Shown here piece by piece: positions 1-7,075 of a stretch of 29,501 nt of DNA. The stretch comes from a virus. How positions within the stretch are numbered: position 1 is the first letter of the stretch; each line of letters starts with the position of its first letter. The notes under the pieces are model-generated. The model was not told the DNA's origin, searched no databases, and worked only from the letters and a program-made list of their open reading frames with translations. Location of the stretch: positions 1 to 29,501 of the IMG/VR virus record IMGVR_UViG_3300037119_002998. One strand, given 5' to 3'. A program made the translations under genes and the position numbers.

Positions 1-488
1 AGGCGCCCTAGGCGGTCCTCGTCGTCCCACCAGTAGACGCCCTCGGCCTCGCCTTTGCGCGCCCGCCTAGGCTTGGCCATCTGCAACATGAGCCTGTGGC
101 CGGTGTCGTCCTTCTCGTGCTCGCTGCCGAGGGCGCGAGCTGCGTCGCCCAGGTTGCGCGGGAGGCCCATAGCTGCGGCCGCAGCAGCCGTGTCGTCGAA
201 CTGCTCGAGGTCCGGGCGCGGCCAGCCGTAGCGCGGCGTGCATACGCCGTTCCAGATCAGGCGCTCGAAGGCCACGTTCCAGCCGGCGATCGTCCAGCCT
301 TCGATCTGCGCCAGCGCGATCTCGGGGGGCGTCGGCATCCCCGGCCGCCACACCTTCACGGGGTCGTCGTCGAGGGCGTAGCAGGCGCACCAGGCGTCGG
401 TGCTGGGGTCGGCGGCGTAGCGGTGCGCGCCGGCGCGCTTGAGGTCGACGGCGCTCCTCGTCTCGAAGTCGAGGGAGAGCGTCGTCAT
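1..488 (-). CDS. Phage-type family A DNA polymerase, N-terminal part (cut by window edge)
   Basis: The reading frame is open from ATG at 488 to the left edge, giving 162 visible residues. The N-terminus reads MTTLSLDFETRS, the ExoI motif (D and E) of the DnaQ-like 3'-5' proofreading domain found in bacteriophage-type family A DNA polymerases. Further on, GWNVAFERLIW fits the ExoII region with its conserved Asn and Phe. The polymerase domain itself lies outside the window, so the assignment rests on the exonuclease segment and the gene's context beside an SSB-like protein and a DUF2800 nuclease, which commonly accompany this polymerase. Its start shares an ATGA overlap with the stop of the upstream methyltransferase-like gene, so the two are probably translationally coupled. 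An exonuclease without a polymerase domain cannot be excluded from the visible part. Confidence 0.85.
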   Translation of the reverse strand, partial: MTTLSLDFETRSAVDLKRAGAHRYAADPSTDAWCACYALDDDPVKVWRPGMPTPPEIALAQIEGWTIAGWNVAFERLIWNGVCTPRYGWPRPDLEQFDDTAAAAAAMGLPRNLGDAARALGSEHEKDDTGHRLMLQMAKPRRARKGEAEGVYWWDDEDRLGR

Positions 489-1051
489 CCGAAGATGCCT
501 TCGCTGATCCACTGATCCGCCATAGCCTCGGCGATGCCGGGGAACGTGCGACTGCGCTCCTTCCACCGATCGGGGCCGGGGGGCATCCGATGCACGCGCG
601 CCTCCCGGCCCTCGACGACGTTGGTCGGCACCAGAGGCGGCAGGCCCTTGAGCCATAGGCAGGTGGCCTTCGTCTCGCCGTGCCCGAACTGCCACGGCTG
701 GATGATCTGATCCGGCTTGCGGATGCGGGAGGAAATGATGCTGATCGGGTTCTCGAGTGCGATGCGGGGGATGGGGGCCGCGAGGAGCGCCCGCACGAAG
801 TCCAGGGCCTCGGCTTGCTCCTCTCGCTTCTCGACGAACCAGCGCGCCCCGGAGACGGCTAGATGCGTGCACGGCGGGTGAGCCACCATCAGCCCCCAGC
901 CCCGCAGCAATACCTCCGAGACGTCGCCCTGGATGTGGTGCGGATCGCCATCCTCGGCCGGGAGAAGATCACACGACCAGGCGTCGTGCCCGCACGCGCG
1001 GAACGCCCGTCGCACAACCCCGGAGAACTCGCAGGCGACGAGCACTTTCAT
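485..1051 (-). CDS. Cytosine-DNA-methyltransferase-like protein, short
   Basis: The protein has 188 residues. The N-terminus, MKVLVACEFSG, resembles the SAM-binding motif I of C5-cytosine methyltransferases, followed by SCDLL (about 26-30) in the place of motif II. HPPC (58-61) matches the catalytic Pro-Pro-Cys motif IV and ENP (100-102) matches motif VI. The protein is much shorter than a typical m5C methyltransferase (300 or more residues) and has no room for a full target-recognition domain, so it belongs to the compact phage branch often annotated as DNA cytosine methyltransferase. It may modify phage DNA, or a nucleotide, during replication. It is joined to both neighbours by ATGA overlaps. 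The C-terminus, SEGIFG, matches a tail shared by several proteins of this operon. Modification activity is inferred, not shown. Confidence 0.75.
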   Translation of the reverse strand: MKVLVACEFSGVVRRAFRACGHDAWSCDLLPAEDGDPHHIQGDVSEVLLRGWGLMVAHPPCTHLAVSGARWFVEKREEQAEALDFVRALLAAPIPRIALENPISIISSRIRKPDQIIQPWQFGHGETKATCLWLKGLPPLVPTNVVEGREARVHRMPPGPDRWKERSRTFPGIAEAMADQWISEGIFG

Positions 1052-1281
1052 CCGAACAGATCCACTTCGTCTGCCGACGAATCAGACACAACAGGCGCGC
1101 GGAATTGCGCCAGCGCACCCGCGACGGCCTCCTCGACCGTGGCGCCCATGTCTATGCGCCACCCGTCTCCGCCTCGCGGCCGGAGGCTCGCCTGCCACTC
1201 CCCGCGCGTCGTGACGTAGGCGATGGTGACGGCCTGGAGGTTCCGCGCCGTCATCGCGGCTTCGAGTTCCGTGAGGTTCAT
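1048..1281 (-). CDS. Small protein of unknown function in the replication operon
   Basis: This is a 77-residue protein between two methyltransferase genes, overlapping each by the four bases ATGA, so it is almost certainly translated as part of the operon. I do not recognise a family. The first 60 residues look like a compact alpha/beta fold with a TIAYVTTRGEW strand and a helical stretch (VEEAVAGALAQF), a layout seen in small phage proteins that accompany modification enzymes. The last residues, DEVDLFG, form an acidic, hydrophobic tail closely similar to bacterial clamp-binding peptides (x-x-[S/D]-L-F). It could be an accessory subunit of one of the flanking methyltransferases, but nothing in the sequence proves this. 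Confidence 0.7.
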   Translation of the reverse strand: MNLTELEAAMTARNLQAVTIAYVTTRGEWQASLRPRGGDGWRIDMGATVEEAVAGALAQFRAPVVSDSSADEVDLFG

Positions 1282-2621
1282 GCGAAAATGTCCTCCGCTA
1301 TTTCAGACACGAACCGCCGCCGCAGGAACGCCAGGTAGTCGGGCTCGGCCTCCATCAACACGCAGCCCATGCCCTCGAGCCGCGCTGCCTCGGCCGTCGT
1401 GCCGCTGCCGGCGAAGGGGTCGAGAACCGTGCCCTCCGGAGGGCAGACGTGGCGGATCAGGTGGCGCAGCAGGCCGATCGGCTTCACGGTAGGGTGCTTC
1501 GCGCCCGCGCGGTCAGCCTTGCCTGCCTTGGCGTGATAGAACGCCAGCGGCCAGGGCACCTCATCGACGGGAAAGCTGTTGAAGAAGCGTGCTGCAGATC
1601 CCTCGTCTGTGTGCCCGACGAGGCTGCGGGTCGCGTACTCGCCGTAGGCGTGCTTGGTGGAATCGCTGGGCTTGATGTTCCCCGGCGGGGTGCTTTTGGT
1701 GTAGGGGAACAGCGCCAACACCACGTCCGAGCCGTCGTGCAGCACGTTGGCGGGGTAGCGGCCGGTGTGCGTGAGTTCGCCTGTGCGGTTGCTTCGGTTC
1801 AAGCCATCGCCGTATACGTTAGCGGCTGCACCGCCGCTACGCGCGAACTTCGGTACGCCGTCCGCTGCCGGCACGCGGCAGCCGTCGATGTTGAACGCCC
1901 CGACGCCCCATTTCAGGATGCTCTCGACCGGCTTACCCTCGTAGGGCTTCTGCGCGAGGTAGATAGGCTCCATCGCCGGCTTCTGCGTCTGCGTGCCGTA
2001 CTTGTAGCCGTCCCACTGCTGGGCCTCGGGAGAGCCGGGCAGGTACGATCGGGCTTGGCGGTCCACGGCGTCCGGGTCGTCCATCCAAGGCCGGTGGAAT
2101 CCCCCCTCCCCCGACCAAGCGTCACCCATCGACTTCAGCAGCCCCGGCCGTTGTCGGGAGGCGTAGCCGGGTTTGTAGCCCCCCACGTCGCCCTCGACGC
2201 CTAGGTGCTTGTCGATCGCCTTGCTGGCGTCGTGCCCCTTCGGGAAGCCCTGACCGTAGATCCAGGCGTGCATCGGGTGCATGACGAAGCCGGCCTGCTC
2301 CATAGCGCACGCCTGCCAGTGACCGGTGCGGGCGCCCGAGAATGCGAAGGCGAACGCGCCCGGCTTGAGCACCCGATAGACGGCGGCCCAGAACTCGGGG
2401 TCGCGCTCGATGCCCGTGGCGTCCCACGACTTGCCCATGAACCCGCCAGAGACGCGGCCAAAGCTGCCGTCGCCCCCCTTGGCTGGCGCAGCGTTGGCCG
2501 CGCCAAACCGCTTCGTGATCGACGTCAAGCTGTACGGCGGGTCGGTGACAACCGCGTCGATGCTGTTCTCAGCCATCGCGGCGAGCGAGGCGCGGTTGTC
2601 ACCGGGGAGGATCGTGGGCAT
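1278..2621 (-). CDS. Site-specific DNA methyltransferase (N6-adenine/N4-cytosine type)
   Basis: The protein has 447 residues. The catalytic motif IV, DPPY (27-30), lies near the N-terminus and the SAM-binding motif I, DPFAGSGTT (401-409), near the C-terminus. This is the motif order of the beta class of amino-methyltransferases. A KHPTVKP segment in front of motif I is typical of the same family. The long region between them (about 100-360) is probably the target-recognition part. No restriction endonuclease gene lies beside it, so it is an orphan phage methyltransferase that may protect phage DNA from host restriction or mark it for replication or packaging. It overlaps the GapR-like gene upstream by one base and the next gene by ATGA. 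The C-terminus, AEDIFA, carries the shared operon tail. Confidence 0.92.
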   Translation of the reverse strand: MPTILPGDNRASLAAMAENSIDAVVTDPPYSLTSITKRFGAANAAPAKGGDGSFGRVSGGFMGKSWDATGIERDPEFWAAVYRVLKPGAFAFAFSGARTGHWQACAMEQAGFVMHPMHAWIYGQGFPKGHDASKAIDKHLGVEGDVGGYKPGYASRQRPGLLKSMGDAWSGEGGFHRPWMDDPDAVDRQARSYLPGSPEAQQWDGYKYGTQTQKPAMEPIYLAQKPYEGKPVESILKWGVGAFNIDGCRVPAADGVPKFARSGGAAANVYGDGLNRSNRTGELTHTGRYPANVLHDGSDVVLALFPYTKSTPPGNIKPSDSTKHAYGEYATRSLVGHTDEGSAARFFNSFPVDEVPWPLAFYHAKAGKADRAGAKHPTVKPIGLLRHLIRHVCPPEGTVLDPFAGSGTTAEAARLEGMGCVLMEAEPDYLAFLRRRFVSEIAEDIFA

Positions 2622-2887
2622 CAGGAGAAGATCCCCAGCGTGTCTTCGTACAGGGCGATGATAGCGTCCTGCTCCTTCACGGCGTCACGATCCTGCTTGC
2701 GCCGCCGAATGACCGCTGCCAGAGCCTTCATGTCGTAGCCGCGGGCCTTCGCCTCGGCCTTGACCTCCTTGATGTCCTCCGCGAGATCGGTCCTCTGCGC
2801 GTCGAGACCTTCGATGCGTGCGATGAAGCCTTTCAGCTCCTCGGCCGTGACGCGGTAGCTCTCGCTGTTATCACCGATATTAGCCAT
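2621..2887 (-). CDS. GapR-like DUF2312 protein
   Basis: The protein has 88 residues. The segment from LKGFIARIEGLD through IKEVKAEAKARGYD to VIRRRKQDRD follows the GapR/DUF2312 family pattern: a long charged coiled coil ending in a basic stretch and a short final helix. In alphaproteobacteria GapR is a nucleoid-associated protein that binds AT-rich, overtwisted DNA ahead of moving polymerases and supports topoisomerase action. Here it sits in the replication operon just upstream of the adenine methyltransferase (one-base overlap, TGATG), so a role in phage DNA replication is a reasonable inference. The family is widespread in alphaproteobacteria and their phages, which is the best host clue in the window. 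The C-terminus is LGIFS. Confidence 0.88.
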   Translation of the reverse strand: MANIGDNSESYRVTAEELKGFIARIEGLDAQRTDLAEDIKEVKAEAKARGYDMKALAAVIRRRKQDRDAVKEQDAIIALYEDTLGIFS

Positions 2888-3209
2888 GTCGCTCTCCTCT
2901 CGGATATCCCGGTGGCAGGCGCCCCTCGTCCTTGAGCGCCCGCACGTCGCCGTTGATGGTCGAGACGCAGACGTTCATCGCCTCGGCAATGGCGTCTTGA
3001 GTCACGCCCTTCTCGACGAGCGTCCGCACCTCCGCGCGTCGGAGGGCGACCCTCTTGGCGCGAGTGGCGTGCAACGCCGAGTAGAGGCAGGGCGGCGGCG
3101 CGTAGGGGTCGAGCCCGTACACGCCGGTCGCGACGATTGTGACGCCCTTCCGGGCGATGTGCGCCTCGATCAGTTGCCTGTCGAGGTCGCAGATCACATC
3201 GGCAGGCAC
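2880..3209 (-). CDS. Helix-turn-helix DNA-binding protein
   Basis: This is a 109-residue protein. I chose the GTG at 3209 because the frame upstream of it only continues as an antisense-like arginine-rich shadow inside the SSB-like gene. With this start the gene begins six bases after that gene's stop, as expected in the operon. Residues 62-92, from RTLVEKGVTQDAIAEAM to STINGDVRALK, form a clear helix-turn-helix of the kind found in resolvase-like and sigma-like DNA-binding domains. The N-terminal 50 residues do not match a family I recognise and contain a proline run, YAPPP. It may be a small early-gene regulator or an accessory replication factor. It overlaps the GapR-like start by eight bases. 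Confidence 0.7.
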   Translation of the reverse strand: MPADVICDLDRQLIEAHIARKGVTIVATGVYGLDPYAPPPCLYSALHATRAKRVALRRAEVRTLVEKGVTQDAIAEAMNVCVSTINGDVRALKDEGRLPPGYPRGERHG

Positions 3210-3214
3210 GGCGC

Positions 3215-3850
3215 CTAGCCGAAGAAGTCGCCGGCAGACTCGGGCTTCTCGCCGTCGCCCGCGCCAGCCACGGCCTCGAAGAAGGCGCTCGGGTTGGCCT
3301 TCCCGCTGCCACCGAGCACGTCGCCACCCTCGGCCTTCTTCACGAGTTGGAACATCTCGATCCCGAAGCTCACGCCGTCGCCGTTCTGGTCGTTGTGCCA
3401 GGTGTAGGCGTTGAGCACCGGGTAGCCCCACGAGCCGCTCGGGCAGTCGTCGGAGTCGGCGAGGAGCACGACGTTCTGGTCGTAGACCTGCGGCTTACGA
3501 TCGAGGCCGGAGCCGACGCGGATGAACCGCACGTCTTCACCCATGCCGGGGTGAAGCTCGCCGCTCTCCTTGCTGCGGGCCTCCTTGCCGGCACCGTCGA
3601 GGATGGGGTTCTTGATGAGCCCCGCCTTCCACTTCTCAGCGCCGCGGTCGCCCCACTGTCCTGCGACGCACGCCTTGATGGCGCCCTGGATGGCCGACCA
3701 GTCGCCGGACTTCGGCATGATGAGGGTGCAGCCGTAGCCGCCGCGGCCGAACTCGCCCGCCTCGCGCGGCTTGAAAAGCTGCCATGCGTAGCTGATGCGC
3801 ATGAGCGGCCCCTTGAACCGGTCGGTGCGGAACATGCTGTTCTTCGCCAT
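3215..3850 (-). CDS. DUF2815 single-stranded-DNA-binding-like protein
   Basis: The protein has 211 residues. It starts MAKNSMFRTDRFKGPLMR and continues through an aromatic, beta-rich body with GGYGCTLIMPK and GSWGYPVLNAYTW, characteristic of DUF2815 phage proteins. That family is considered related to T7 gp2.5-type OB-fold ssDNA-binding proteins. The tail after about residue 170 is Gly/Ala-rich and ends ESAGDFFG; an acidic, aromatic C-terminal tip is the usual protein-docking element of phage and bacterial SSBs. It lies immediately downstream of the DUF2800 nuclease and in the same operon as a phage family A polymerase, the standard company of this family. It likely coats single-stranded DNA during phage replication or recombination. 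Confidence 0.85.
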   Translation of the reverse strand: MAKNSMFRTDRFKGPLMRISYAWQLFKPREAGEFGRGGYGCTLIMPKSGDWSAIQGAIKACVAGQWGDRGAEKWKAGLIKNPILDGAGKEARSKESGELHPGMGEDVRFIRVGSGLDRKPQVYDQNVVLLADSDDCPSGSWGYPVLNAYTWHNDQNGDGVSFGIEMFQLVKKAEGGDVLGGSGKANPSAFFEAVAGAGDGEKPESAGDFFG

Positions 3851-3854
3851 TCGT

Positions 3855-5120
3855 CTACTCCTTTTCGATGCTGAAGAATTTCTGCGCGGCAGGGATGGCA
3901 GGCACGCGCGTCGTCTTGTCGGAGCGCACCAGGTTCGTCCCGCTGCTCTCCTTCGTCCAAAGATCGGCGATGATCTTCGCCCCCTGTTTCCCGGCCAACT
4001 TGTCGATCTGCGCCGGGGACTTGAGCTTGCTCTCGTAGAGGCCGCTCTCGGGGATGCCGAGGCGCTTCGTCAGCTCCGAGGGCAGATCCTCCGCGTCCAG
4101 CCACTTCCGCCGCGCCTGCTTGTCGACGAGGATGTAGTCGCCGACCGTCTCGCCGGCTTCGACCAGCTCGCGGGCGTACTGGCGCACGCCGTTGAGCCAG
4201 TTCTCGATCATGTCTGCGGCGTCGAGGACGCCGACGACCTTCTCGACGGGCATGGTGCGCGGGTCTGGCGGCTGCGCTACCGCGACAGCGCCAGCCTCGA
4301 CGGGCGCGAAGAACGTGTGGGCAGCCTCGAGGGCTTTGGCCTCCATCGCGGGGCAGCCACGGCCCGCAGCGGGGCAGAACGTCGCGTGGCAGTGGTCGCC
4401 GGCGATGAGAGGGGCGTCGAGGGCGGCGCTGGCGTGCATGGCTTCGAGCAAATCGGTCGTCCAGTCGAGGAGATCGCAGATGTCGATTTCCTCGGAGCGC
4501 ACGGCGTCGTCACCGACACGCGGCTGGACGATCGTGCTGCGAACCCGCGTCCACGGCCCTTTGTTGGCGATGGCTGCGCCGAGGGCGTAGGTGCGCGTCT
4601 GCTTGTTGCCCTCGGCCTCCACCCACTTGCGGCCGGTCTTGAGGTCGACGACCTCGATCATCCCCCAGGCCGGGAACAGCAGCACGGCGTCGCCTGTCCC
4701 TCCCGCTTCAAATGGCGGGTTGATGGGAGACAGGTCGAACTGCTGCTCGATCAGGAGGGTGGCCTCTGGAATCGAGCAGGCGTGGCCGTCCGGGTGGTAG
4801 AGTTCGCCTGCCTCCGAATACTCGGTCATCCGCCCGCGCACGTAGTCGAGGAAGACCTGCGTACACTCAGCCATCTCCTCGTCGAAGACGAACGAGAATG
4901 ACTTCGTTTTCTCTATCGTGAGGATGTACTTGTCGGCATCATCGCCCGCGCGGAGGCAGCGTTCCGCGACCTGGTGGCAAGCGGTGCCCCAGGCCGCGGC
5001 TTCGGTCTCACGATCCTCGACGCCCATGCGCTCGATCAGCGCCAGCGCGCCAGGACACGCGAAGTTGCGCTCTGACGAGCTGGCCGACCACCGAGCATGG
5101 GCGCGAGAACCGTGCGCCAT
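3855..5120 (-). CDS. DUF2800 PD-(D/E)XK nuclease (Cas4/RecB-like)
   Basis: The protein has 421 residues with ATG at 5120, chosen because the frame upstream runs antisense to the neighbouring gene and the family begins with MAHGSRAHARWSASS. GTGD (141-144) and VVDLKTG (157-163) supply the Asp and the (D/E)-X-K of the nuclease core, and ACHQVAE (48-54) contributes the N-terminal His. Cys22 together with Cys245, Cys250 and Cys257 reproduces the four-cysteine Fe-S arrangement of Cas4/AddB nucleases. This is the DUF2800 family, which typically sits beside DUF2815 and phage family A polymerase, as here. It probably processes DNA ends in replication or recombination. The C-terminal AAQKFFSIEKE has a partial version of the aromatic tail seen on its neighbours. 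Confidence 0.88.
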   Translation of the reverse strand: MAHGSRAHARWSASSSERNFACPGALALIERMGVEDRETEAAAWGTACHQVAERCLRAGDDADKYILTIEKTKSFSFVFDEEMAECTQVFLDYVRGRMTEYSEAGELYHPDGHACSIPEATLLIEQQFDLSPINPPFEAGGTGDAVLLFPAWGMIEVVDLKTGRKWVEAEGNKQTRTYALGAAIANKGPWTRVRSTIVQPRVGDDAVRSEEIDICDLLDWTTDLLEAMHASAALDAPLIAGDHCHATFCPAAGRGCPAMEAKALEAAHTFFAPVEAGAVAVAQPPDPRTMPVEKVVGVLDAADMIENWLNGVRQYARELVEAGETVGDYILVDKQARRKWLDAEDLPSELTKRLGIPESGLYESKLKSPAQIDKLAGKQGAKIIADLWTKESSGTNLVRSDKTTRVPAIPAAQKFFSIEKE

Positions 5121-5121
5121 G

Positions 5122-5814
5122 TCAGGCCGCCTTGCCGGTGTTGACGGCGTTGGCGAAGTTGCGGATCGCGGTGGCGATCGCCGCCTCGCCGGCCGCAGTG
5201 ACCTCGCTGCGCTTGGTGTAGCCACCGAACAGGGCCTTGGCGTTGGTCTGCGCCGCAGCCATGTCGAACTTGGCGACATAGGCTTTCATCGCGGCGACGA
5301 GGCCCTCGTCGGTCACGGCGTAGCCGTCGATCAGGTCATCCGCCACGTCCTCGTCGAGCACATCCTCGTCGCCGAAGAAGTCGCCCTGCTCCTCCGTCGC
5401 CTCGTCGTCAGCGAACTCGGGATCCTGCCGGTCCTCGGGCGTGGTCGAAATGTTGGACGCCTCGCCCAACTGCTGCGCCAGCTTGACCTTCTCGGCGTAC
5501 TCTTTCTTCTCGTCGTCGGCGATCTGCGCCTTGGTGCGTCGCGTGCGCTTGGCCGGGGCTTCCGTTCCGGGGGCGGTCTGCGTTCCGCTGTCGGTCGCAT
5601 AGGCGGGGTCCATCGTGCCGGCGTCGCGCCTGTCGGTCGCGGCTCCGGCGCCGGAGCCGGAGCCTTCGGCCGTCAGGATGTACGGCTCCTGCGAGCCGCT
5701 CGTCGCGAAGACCTCCTTCTCGCGAAGTCGGCGCGACTCTGCGAACTTGGCGAAAAACTCGGACAGGAGTAGGTAGTCCTCCGCTCCGTAGAATCCGTCG
5801 ATCTCGATTTTCAC
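5122..5814 (-). CDS. Acidic protein of unknown function in the replication operon
   Basis: The protein has 230 residues from the GTG at 5814, which has GGAG eight bases upstream. An ATG at 5853 in the same frame would add 13 residues but overlaps the previous gene by 14 bases and has a poorer ribosome site. The N-terminus, VKIEIDGFYGAEDYLLL, looks folded. A long Gly/Ser/Ala/Thr-rich and charged linker follows (about 45-150), with a basic RTRRTKAQ patch. Next comes a strongly acidic stretch around QGDFFGDEDVLDED, then a helical C-terminal domain of about 60 residues. I do not recognise a family. The internal QGDFFG resembles both the SSB-like protein's tip and sliding-clamp-binding motifs, so it may be an adaptor in the replication complex. 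Its stop lies one base before the DUF2800 start. Confidence 0.72.
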   Translation of the reverse strand: MKIEIDGFYGAEDYLLLSEFFAKFAESRRLREKEVFATSGSQEPYILTAEGSGSGAGAATDRRDAGTMDPAYATDSGTQTAPGTEAPAKRTRRTKAQIADDEKKEYAEKVKLAQQLGEASNISTTPEDRQDPEFADDEATEEQGDFFGDEDVLDEDVADDLIDGYAVTDEGLVAAMKAYVAKFDMAAAQTNAKALFGGYTKRSEVTAAGEAAIATAIRNFANAVNTGKAA

Positions 5815-5839
5815 CTGTGGGTCTCCATGGTTGGTGGGG

Positions 5840-6229
5840 TTAGGGGGTGCCATTCTTGACGCAGGCGTCTAGGTCGCGCTTGACGCGCCACAACTCGGCG
5901 TCGGGGATGTCGGTGAGTTTGTGGTAGCCAACCCGCTCGATCATCACCTCGCCGACGCTGCCGAAAGCGTCGACATAGGCGCGGGCGCTCGCAGCAACCT
6001 CCTCGCGGGTGCAGGGAGGGGCCTCGGCGTTGAAGACGGCCTTGACCTGCTCCGGGGTAGGCGGAGTGCCGCGGTCCTTCGGAGCGCGCTTCACCGCCGC
6101 CGGCAGCGGCGCGTCGAGATTGACGAGCCCCTGCACGGCGCCGTCGCCCGGCAGCGAGTCGAGGAAGGTGCGGATGTTGGCGAGGATCTGGCCGAGGGTC
6201 TCGCCCTCGAAAGTCAGGTGCATTGGCAC
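5840..6229 (-). CDS. Small phage protein of unknown function
   Basis: The protein has 129 residues. The GTG at 6229 has GATAGG six bases upstream; an ATG two codons later (6223) is an equally possible start. The N-terminus, MHLTFEGETLGQILANI, is a short strand plus helix, followed by a proline/alanine linker. The C-terminal segment, from EVMIERVGYHKLTDIPDAEL to the end, resembles the Lys-Leu-(S/T)-Asp-Ile-Pro ending seen in small phage proteins encoded near recombination and replication genes; no function is assigned to those with confidence. It is the first gene after the 70-base gap that carries a candidate promoter and operator at 6275-6304, so it may head its own transcription unit with everything downstream to the DNA polymerase. 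Confidence 0.65.
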   Translation of the reverse strand: MPMHLTFEGETLGQILANIRTFLDSLPGDGAVQGLVNLDAPLPAAVKRAPKDRGTPPTPEQVKAVFNAEAPPCTREEVAASARAYVDAFGSVGEVMIERVGYHKLTDIPDAELWRVKRDLDACVKNGTP

Positions 6230-6274
6230 AGCGGGCCTATCCGTTTCAGGTCAGTGTCGGGTCCGTATGTCTGT

Positions 6275-6304
6275 TGTATGACTCGAATCATACACGGAGG
6301 TCAA
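6275..6304 (-). promoter_or_regulatory. Candidate promoter with palindromic operator
   Basis: On the minus strand TTGACC (6304-6299) and CATACA (6280-6275) are 18 bases apart. The near-perfect 18-base palindrome GTATGACTCGAATCATAC (6276-6293) fills the spacer, and a separate GTATGTC lies at 6265-6271. The same 7-mer recurs at the other candidate promoters. The -10 is a weak sigma-70 match, so promoter activity is inferred. It would serve the gene starting at 6229 and the operon beyond. Confidence 0.45.
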
Positions 6305-6786
6305 GAAAAAATCGTCGTAGCCTCGATGCGGCGGCCGTACTCGGCCAGGAGCACCGCTTCGGCGCGCCCGTCATCCTTCACACGTCGGAACGACTCGGCG
6401 GCGTAGGGAAACAGGTTCGTAGCCTTGGATCGTGCCTCGTCCTTGTCGCCGGTGACGCCCATCGCCTTCTTCCACACTGCCGGTGTCACGAAGACGAAGC
6501 GAGCGCCACTGGCCTTGACGAGCGCCTCGCAGGAGCCGGCGATGCGGCCGAAGTTGAACGCGGCGGAAGCACTCTGGCCAGGGATGCCGCCGACCTGCTC
6601 GAAGTACGCGACGTCGGGGCGCCACTGTGCGAGCAGCGCGACGAGATTGTGCGTGTCGAGTTCCGCTTTGGCGGATTTTCCACGCTTTACCAGAAAGATA
6701 GGCATGTCCACGACTTCACGAAGATGGGAGTCCATCACCAGCGCCAGCGCGCCGCTGCCGCCCGGGTCCACGCCGAGAACCCTCAC
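6301..6786 (-). CDS. RuvC-like Holliday junction resolvase/endonuclease
   Basis: The protein has 161 residues and starts at GTG 6786, which overlaps the upstream stop as GTGA. VLGVDPG (3-9) gives the first catalytic Asp (D7) of the RuvC/RNase H fold, AYFEQV (60-65) gives the second acid (E63), and DDGRAEAVLLAEYG (138-151) supplies the C-terminal acids (D139, E143). KDEARSKA (115-122) matches the conserved helix of phage RuvC-like proteins. It likely cleaves branched DNA during replication, recombination or before packaging. It is the second gene of the early operon running away from the repressor. The C-terminus is EATTIFS, matching the tail pattern of the other replication proteins although this gene does not overlap the next one. 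Confidence 0.88.
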   Translation of the reverse strand: MRVLGVDPGGSGALALVMDSHLREVVDMPIFLVKRGKSAKAELDTHNLVALLAQWRPDVAYFEQVGGIPGQSASAAFNFGRIAGSCEALVKASGARFVFVTPAVWKKAMGVTGDKDEARSKATNLFPYAAESFRRVKDDGRAEAVLLAEYGRRIEATTIFS

Positions 6787-7001
6787 GAGAGGCGGCAGTA
6801 GTGCGGAGTGACAGCGGAGGGCTCGACGGGCTTCGCCGCGAACACTCGGCCGCGCCAGTCGTTCCTCGTGAACACGGTGAGGTCGACCAGCTCGTAGGTA
6901 GCCGCAGCCTCGGCTTTGCCGTCACCCGACCTGCGCGCCTGTCGAAGCTCCTGGCAGATCCGCCAATAGACCAATGCTTGCGTAGAGAGGGGAATGGGCA
7001 T
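6783..7001 (-). CDS. First gene of the early operon, unknown function
   Basis: This 72-residue protein begins at ATG 7001, directly downstream of the divergent control region, with GGAGG about 12 bases before the start. It overlaps the resolvase start by GTGA. The sequence MPIPLSTQALVYWRICQELR is helical and is followed by a basic patch and a strand-like YELVDLTVFTRNDW. I do not recognise a family. Its position, first in the operon opposite the repressor, is where phages often encode a Cro-like or anti-repressor protein, but there is no evident helix-turn-helix, so that role is not claimed. Confidence 0.65.
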   Translation of the reverse strand: MPIPLSTQALVYWRICQELRQARRSGDGKAEAAATYELVDLTVFTRNDWRGRVFAAKPVEPSAVTPHYCRLS

Positions 7002-7045
7002 CTGAGGGGAAAGCCTCCGTGTCTGTCTGACGACTCACTATGTAT

Positions 7046-7075
7046 GTCTTACACACGGCAGGAGCCATATGTCAA
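7046..7075 (-). promoter_or_regulatory. Candidate early promoter (leftward) with operator half-sites
   Basis: On the minus strand TTGACA (7075-7070) is a perfect -35 and TAAGAC (7051-7046) lies 18 bases further as a modest -10. GTATGTC (7042-7048) overlaps the -10, and ATATGTC (7068-7074), a one-base variant, overlaps the -35. It is placed to drive the operon starting at 7001, with repressor binding at these sites likely to shut it off. The mapping is by eye. Confidence 0.55.

Noticed and set aside
6301-6310. T-run at the end of the resolvase gene (minus strand ATTTTTTC) as a terminator
   Set aside because: No stable hairpin precedes it inside the gene, and the T-run is part of the Ile-Phe-Ser codons.
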